DNA of 9,899 bases from contig JAMCTO010000061.1 of the NCBI GenBank assembly GCA_023381095.1, positions 1 through 9,899 of the forward strand. Reading direction: 5' to 3'. This document shows, one piece after another, positions 6,012 through 9,899 of the stretch (within the stretch, counting starts at the first letter, position 1; every line of letters begins with the position of its first letter). The DNA comes from Bacillota bacterium. Its GTDB lineage: Bacteria; Bacillota; Sulfobacillia; Sulfobacillales; Sulfobacillaceae. Position numbers and translations under genes: made by a program. The notes under the pieces are model-generated. The model worked only from the letters and a program-made list of their open reading frames with translations, searched no databases and was not told the origin of the DNA.

Positions 6012-6040
6012 TTGCCATTTTTTTGAGGATGTGCTATTAT
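6012..6040 (+). promoter_or_regulatory. Promoter of the glpX-rho run (P1)
   Basis: TTGCCA (6012-6017), a 17-bp spacer and TATTAT (6035-6040), with an extended TG at 6032-6033, is the best sigma-A-type promoter in the window. An inverted repeat, AGGTTGC (6009-6015) and GCAACCT (6047-6053), brackets it and could be an operator. The mRNA leader to the glpX ATG would be about 170 nt. Confidence 0.6.
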
Positions 6041-6096
6041 CCATGCGCAACCTCGAATCACGCCTTGTCGATTAATTTTATGCGTCCTGGATACAC

Positions 6097-6102
6097 TATA
6101 AT
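6097..6102 (+). promoter_or_regulatory. Possible second promoter -10 box for glpX (P2)
   Basis: A perfect TATAAT lies 118 nt before the glpX ATG. The -35 region at the right distance is only a weak AT-rich hexamer (ATTTTA, 16-bp spacer), so this is a candidate only. Confidence 0.35.
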
Positions 6103-6219
6103 CAGTCAAGGGCCACCTTGGCTTCGATCTAAGCGCAAATAAGACACATTCCATGCCGAAAACCCCAAAGCTTTTCCCACGTTAGCGTCATTTATTCGGT
6201 GGCAACGGGAGGACATTAT

Positions 6220-7188
6220 ATGGAGCGCGAATTAGCGCTAGAATTTGTTCGAGTGACAGAGGCAGCTGCTTTAGCCTCCGGTCGTCTTATGGGACGCGGC
6301 GACAAAAATGGCGCCGACCAGTTAGCCGTTGATGCGATGCGTTCAATGCTAGACACGGTGAATATCCAAGGTACAGTGGTGATTGGCGAAGGGGAAATGG
6401 ATGAGGCTCCGATGCTGTATATTGGGGAGCAGATCGGGGCCGGTTTTGGGGATCCGGTGGACATTGCCGTAGACCCGTTAGAGGGGACCAATTTGATTGC
6501 CAAAGGTTTACCGGGAGCCATCGCGGTAATGGCGGTAGCTCCACGCCACTGTTTATTGCACGCACCCGATATGTACATGGAAAAAATTGTTACCGGATCC
6601 GCAGGAGTTGGCGTAATTGATTTAAACGCGCCGATTAAAGAAAATTTGGCGGCATTAGCGAAAGCATCGGGAAAATCGATTACCGATTTAACCGTGGTGG
6701 TTTTGGACCGAGATCGTCATCGCCAACTGATCCATGATATTCGTTCCGCTGGGGCTCGCATTAAATTGATTACCGATGGTGATGTGTCACCAGCGGTAGC
6801 GGCCTGTGTCGATGGCACGGGAGTAGATATGCTGGTGGGTATGGGGGGAGCGCCGGAAGGTGTCATTGCTGCGGCCGCAGTAAAGTGTCTCGGCGGAGAA
6901 ATGAAGGCACGGCTTAAGCCTGAAGATGACTACCAAACTCAACGCATGTTGGAAATGGGTATTAATGAGCCGGACCGAGTGCTCGGTTTGGATGATTTGG
7001 TTAAGGGGGACGATGTGCTGTATGTCGCCACCGGGATTACCGATGGCGATTTATTGCAGGGCGTTCGTTATGGTGCGCTGTATTCCACCACCCATTCGGT
7101 GGTAATGCGCTCTTTGACTGGAACGGTTCGCTATGTTACCGCGCACCACCGCAATGACAGTAAAAAGATCTATGGCAAACGCGCCTAG
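6220..7188 (+). CDS. glpX: Class II fructose-1,6-bisphosphatase (GlpX)
   Basis: A 322-residue protein, the usual GlpX length. It dephosphorylates fructose-1,6-bisphosphate to fructose-6-phosphate, the committed step of gluconeogenesis, and would serve a Calvin cycle if one is present. The metal-binding and catalytic signatures are visible: GEGEMDEAPML (56-66), DPLEGTN (85-91), the LLHAPDMYMEKI block, and GITDGDLLQGVRYG near the C-terminus. The ATG at 6220 is chosen because GGGAGG (6207-6212) lies 7 nt upstream; a GTG at 6199 is in frame but has no site. No internal damage is seen, unlike its neighbour. It is 26 bp before rho, and glpX-rho adjacency is also known in Bacillus, so co-transcription is likely. 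Confidence 0.95.
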   Translation: MERELALEFVRVTEAAALASGRLMGRGDKNGADQLAVDAMRSMLDTVNIQGTVVIGEGEMDEAPMLYIGEQIGAGFGDPVDIAVDPLEGTNLIAKGLPGAIAVMAVAPRHCLLHAPDMYMEKIVTGSAGVGVIDLNAPIKENLAALAKASGKSITDLTVVVLDRDRHRQLIHDIRSAGARIKLITDGDVSPAVAACVDGTGVDMLVGMGGAPEGVIAAAAVKCLGGEMKARLKPEDDYQTQRMLEMGINEPDRVLGLDDLVKGDDVLYVATGITDGDLLQGVRYGALYSTTHSVVMRSLTGTVRYVTAHHRNDSKKIYGKRA

Positions 7189-7214
7189 AAAGACAGGAGG
7201 CAGTATCGAATTAT

Positions 7215-9138
7215 ATGACTGGTGAAGAAACTCAAGACCTTATTACCCCTGCAGAACCTAAGAAGCGCACACGGCGTCGCCGTGAGGAACCCCCGGAGAC
7301 GCCAGCGATCGCTGTGGAACCTGTAGAGGAGACGGCAGTAGCAGCGCCTAAACCGAAAGGACGTCGTAAAAAGACTACTGCCACTGTCGCGGAAGTTCCC
7401 CCAGTGGAGCAGGCCCCTACTGCTGAGACCTCCACTACCGAGGCACCTTCGGCTGATGTCAAAGCCGAGGAGCATCCTCAAGAGACCAAACCACCCACCC
7501 GTCGAAAGCGGTCAAAGGCTAAACCCGTGGTTGCTGCGGTTGAGGAACCCAAAGTGGAAGTTGAGTCCGCACCAACTACGGGTTCCAAAATGGGAGAGCA
7601 AATGCCTGATCTGGCAAAAGAGGATCTCGTGGTTTCTCCCCAATCAGAAACTTCTGCACCTGAGATAAAGGTGGAGAACGAGTCGGAAAGCCCAGTCAAC
7701 CCATTACCTGCTGCGACGGACACAACTTCACCCCCCGAAGTAGACGTGGCATCACCGATGCCATATCCGGTGAAATCAGAAGGGAAACCGGCAAGTCCTA
7801 CGGTTCCGGCACGCATTTCCGATACCCGTCCCATTGCTTTACCGAATCCTCGTGAACGCACTCATCAACGGCCTAATGGAGCTCCTCGCCGTCCGGTGAC
7901 TGGCACTGGGGCCAACCGCAACCCCAAACCCAATGGCGCCGCACCCGCCAATAACCGTCGTGACTTACCTGCCCGGTCGCGCGAACCGCAATTGACCATG
8001 GCTCAGCTTGATGCCATGACGTTGCTTGATTTATATAAATTGGCACGTTCTCTAAATATTGATGATTTCCGGTCTTACCGCAAGGGTGAATTGATTTGGG
8101 AAATACTGCGGGCTCGCACACATCAAGATGGGTTTATTTTTGCTCAAGGGCTTTTAGATATTGTGGGAGACTATGGATTCTTGCGCCCAACCGATTTTCA
8201 ACGGTCACGAGATTCTTGCGCCCAACCGATTTTCAACGGTCACGAGAGGATGTTTATGTATCGGCTTCCCAGATTCGACGGTTTGACTTGCGTTCGGGCG
8301 ATCAAGTGTCAGGGCAGGCCCGGCCGCCCAAAGAAGGCGAGCGATATTTTGCTCTATTGCGGGTTGAGGCGGTCAATGGCATCAGCCCGGAAAAGTCGGC
8401 CGAACGCCCAGATTTTGACGGATTGACTCCAATTTTCCCCAACTCTCGGTTTCATCTGGAAACCACTCGCGAAGAACTGGCCACCCGGTTAGTGGACATC
8501 ATTGCACCCATCGGTCGGGGTCAGCGAGGACTTGTGGTAGCCCCTCCGAAGGCAGGGAAAACGGTTTTACTGAAAAAATTGGCTAATGCCATCGCCCAAA
8601 ATGATCCCGAGGCGCATTTGATGGTCCTATGGGCAAAGACGTGGTCATCCTGCTAGATTCCATTACTCGGCTGGCCCGTGCCTATAATTTAACATTGCCT
8701 GCTTCGGGCCGCACGCTGTCCGGAGGAATGGATCCCGCAGCCTTGCACAAACCCAAACGGTTTTTTGGAGCAGCGCGCAAAGTAGAAGAGGGGGGCAGCT
8801 TGACAATCCTGGCGACAGCGCTCATTGACACCGGATCGCGCATGGATGATGTGATCTATGAAGAATTTAAGGGAACCGGCAACATGGAGTTGCATTTGGA
8901 TCGAAAATTATCTGAACGACGAACATTTCCCGCCGTGGACATTAAGCGCTCAGGTACACGCCGCGAAGATCTCTTGATGTCAGCTGAGGAATTGGAAGTA
9001 GTGTGGTTGGTGCGTAAAGCAGTTCACAACCTCAACACCCCAGAGGCAACCGAATTGTTGCTGCATAATCTTAAGCGAACCCGAAGCAACACAGAGTTCT
9101 TCAAACTCTTCCTGGCTAGTCAAGGAGGATCCAACTAG
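7215..9138 (+). pseudogene. rho: Transcription termination factor Rho, disrupted by a tandem duplication and a deletion
   Basis: Rho is the hexameric RNA helicase that ends transcription. The first ~255 residues are a Pro/Ala/Glu/Lys/Arg-rich, probably disordered extension, as in some high-GC Gram-positive Rho proteins. The Rho N domain follows (QLDAMTLLDLYKLARSLNI), then the RNA-binding cold-shock fold starting YGFLRPTDF. At 8176-8245 a 35-bp tandem duplication shifts the frame; with one copy removed the text continues SREDVYVSASQIRRF. The second segment carries Walker A (APPKAGKT, 8540-8563). At about 8628/8629 roughly 50 codons are missing and the frame changes again. The lost part normally holds LIDERPEEVT with the catalytic glutamate. 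The last segment is intact: [19 protein letters not shown] (Walker B), the Q loop, GTGNMEL and SGTR with the arginine finger. AGGAGG stands 14 nt before the ATG. As written it cannot make active Rho; assembly error is a real alternative. Confidence 0.9.
8176..8245. repeat. Exact 35-bp tandem duplication inside rho
   Basis: Positions 8176-8210 recur exactly at 8211-8245, with two further matching bases. Since 35 is not a multiple of 3, everything downstream is out of frame. Deleting one copy restores a normal Rho reading across the RNA-binding domain. Confidence 0.97.
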
Positions 9139-9857
9139 TGGGAGGAGCGGCCGCGCCCAATCTTTTGGTGGTCGATGACGAACAGCATATTCGTGAGCTC
9201 TGCCGTATTTACTTGGAGAAGGCGGGCTATAGCATCATTGAGGCGGGCAGCGGGGCCCAAGCCCTTGAACTTCTACAGCGGCATACCATTGATCTAGTGG
9301 TTTTGGATATCATGTTGCCGGAGGTTGACGGTTGGCAAGTGCTTAAGGCAATCAGGCAACGCGACGTATGGCTGCCGGTAGTAATGCTGACGGCAGTTGG
9401 AGAAGAAGAGAATCGTATCGAAGGTTTGGAGGCGGGAGCCGACGATTATTTGATTAAGCCTTTTAGTCCTCGAGAACTGGTAGCTCGCGTCCGTGCAGTG
9501 ATGCGGAGAGCGACCGTCAGTTTGCCCCCCGAAGACGTTGACAGCATCCGTTACCCTGGCCTTCTGTTGGATTATGGACGTCGGCTGGTCACGTGCGGGC
9601 AAGATGTGCTGACCCTCACACCCCGAGAGTTTGACTTGCTTTGGTTCTTGGCTCAAAATCCGCAACAGGTATTTACCCGGGAGCAGCTACTGGATCGGGT
9701 ATGGGGATATGACTTTGAGGGTGATGCACGAACGGTCGATGTCCATGTTACCCGGTTGCGGCATAAGCTTTTGGCTTCGTCATCGCCTTACGCATATTTG
9801 GAGACTGTATGGGGGCAGGGATATCGCTTTAAACCAGAAATTCGGGTGGATACCTAA
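9138..9857 (+). CDS. OmpR/PhoB-family two-component response regulator
   Basis: A 239-residue DNA-binding regulator. The receiver domain (about 8-120) has Asp13-Asp14, the phospho-acceptor Asp57 (VVLDIMLPEVDG), Thr85 (VVMLTA) and Lys107 (YLIKPFSPREL). The C-terminal winged helix (about 140-235) shows LTPREFDLLWFLAQNPQQVF, REQLLDRVWGYDF, the recognition helix DARTVDVHVTRLRHKL, and the wing WGQGYRF. The GTG start overlaps the rho stop as TAGTG, and AAGGAGG (9122-9128) lies 9 nt upstream inside rho, so translation is probably coupled to the end of rho. The next gene starts on its own stop codon, the usual arrangement of a regulator with its kinase. The regulon and signal are unknown. All key residues are intact. 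Confidence 0.93.
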   Translation: MGGAAAPNLLVVDDEQHIRELCRIYLEKAGYSIIEAGSGAQALELLQRHTIDLVVLDIMLPEVDGWQVLKAIRQRDVWLPVVMLTAVGEEENRIEGLEAGADDYLIKPFSPRELVARVRAVMRRATVSLPPEDVDSIRYPGLLLDYGRRLVTCGQDVLTLTPREFDLLWFLAQNPQQVFTREQLLDRVWGYDFEGDARTVDVHVTRLRHKLLASSSPYAYLETVWGQGYRFKPEIRVDT

Positions 9858-9899
9858 TGAGGCGGTGGTTTCGTGATTGGCGTGCCCGCTTGTCGACCC
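9857..9899 (+). CDS. Start of the next gene, probably the partner sensor histidine kinase (3' end outside window)
   Basis: The ATG at 9857-9859 overlaps the regulator's TAA (TAATG). The 14 visible residues, MRRWFRDWRARLST, are basic with tryptophans, as is common just before the first membrane helix of a sensor kinase. No kinase motif is in view, so the identity rests on gene order alone. Confidence 0.55.
   Translation, partial: MRRWFRDWRARLST

Noticed and set aside
8096..8656. The middle rho frame as a separate gene starting at 8096
   Set aside because: Its first ~40 residues are out-of-frame rho sequence. Real Rho homology begins only after the 35-bp duplication, so it is a segment of the broken rho.

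Overview
The window reads like a chromosomal piece of a moderately GC-balanced, Gram-positive-type bacterium. The ribosome binding sites are strong (AGGAGG), GTG starts occur, and glpX lies next to rho as in Bacillus. There is a membrane protein of a family (DUF981) otherwise known mainly from thermoacidophilic archaea, and a TnpB-type transposase remnant. Together these suggest a thermoacidophilic Firmicute such as Sulfobacillus. That is an inference from gene content, not a database match.

Layout. Positions 2-562 (+) hold the C-terminal end of an NCS1-type nucleobase/cation permease, followed by a hairpin terminator. Positions 683-1135 (+) encode a GNAT acetyltransferase. It converges, across a shared hairpin, on a membrane-anchored HtrA/DegP-like serine protease at 1174-2406 (-). 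The protease is divergent from a single-domain response regulator at 2541-2897 (+), and the gap between them carries repeated GTAAC/GTTAC elements. That regulator converges, across a strong bidirectional terminator, on a DUF981 membrane protein at 2965-3567 (-). Positions 3577-4000 hold the promoter and leader of the DUF981 gene, then a collapsed second DUF981 copy with its own diverged leader. Positions 4166-4564 hold a broken tnpB relic.

The right half is one strand. It starts with a CoA-transferase/acetyl-CoA hydrolase family gene (4807-5997). After a good promoter comes a tightly packed run: glpX (class II fructose-1,6-bisphosphatase), rho, an OmpR/PhoB-type response regulator, and the first codons of the next gene, probably its sensor kinase. 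rho and the regulator overlap as TAGTG, and the regulator and next gene overlap as TAATG.

The most notable signal is structural damage and duplication within genes. rho is broken by an exact 35-bp tandem duplication (frameshift) and then by a deletion of about 50 codons that removes the catalytic glutamate region. htrA carries an exact in-frame 30-bp tandem duplication in the loop just before the catalytic serine, and the DUF981 gene carries an exact 15-bp one. The CoA-transferase appears to lack about 25-30 residues. Either this genome undergoes frequent short slippage events, or the assembly joined contigs without merging overlaps; the sequence alone cannot decide. I found no CRISPR array, tRNA or rRNA, and no convincing new defence or biosynthetic system.
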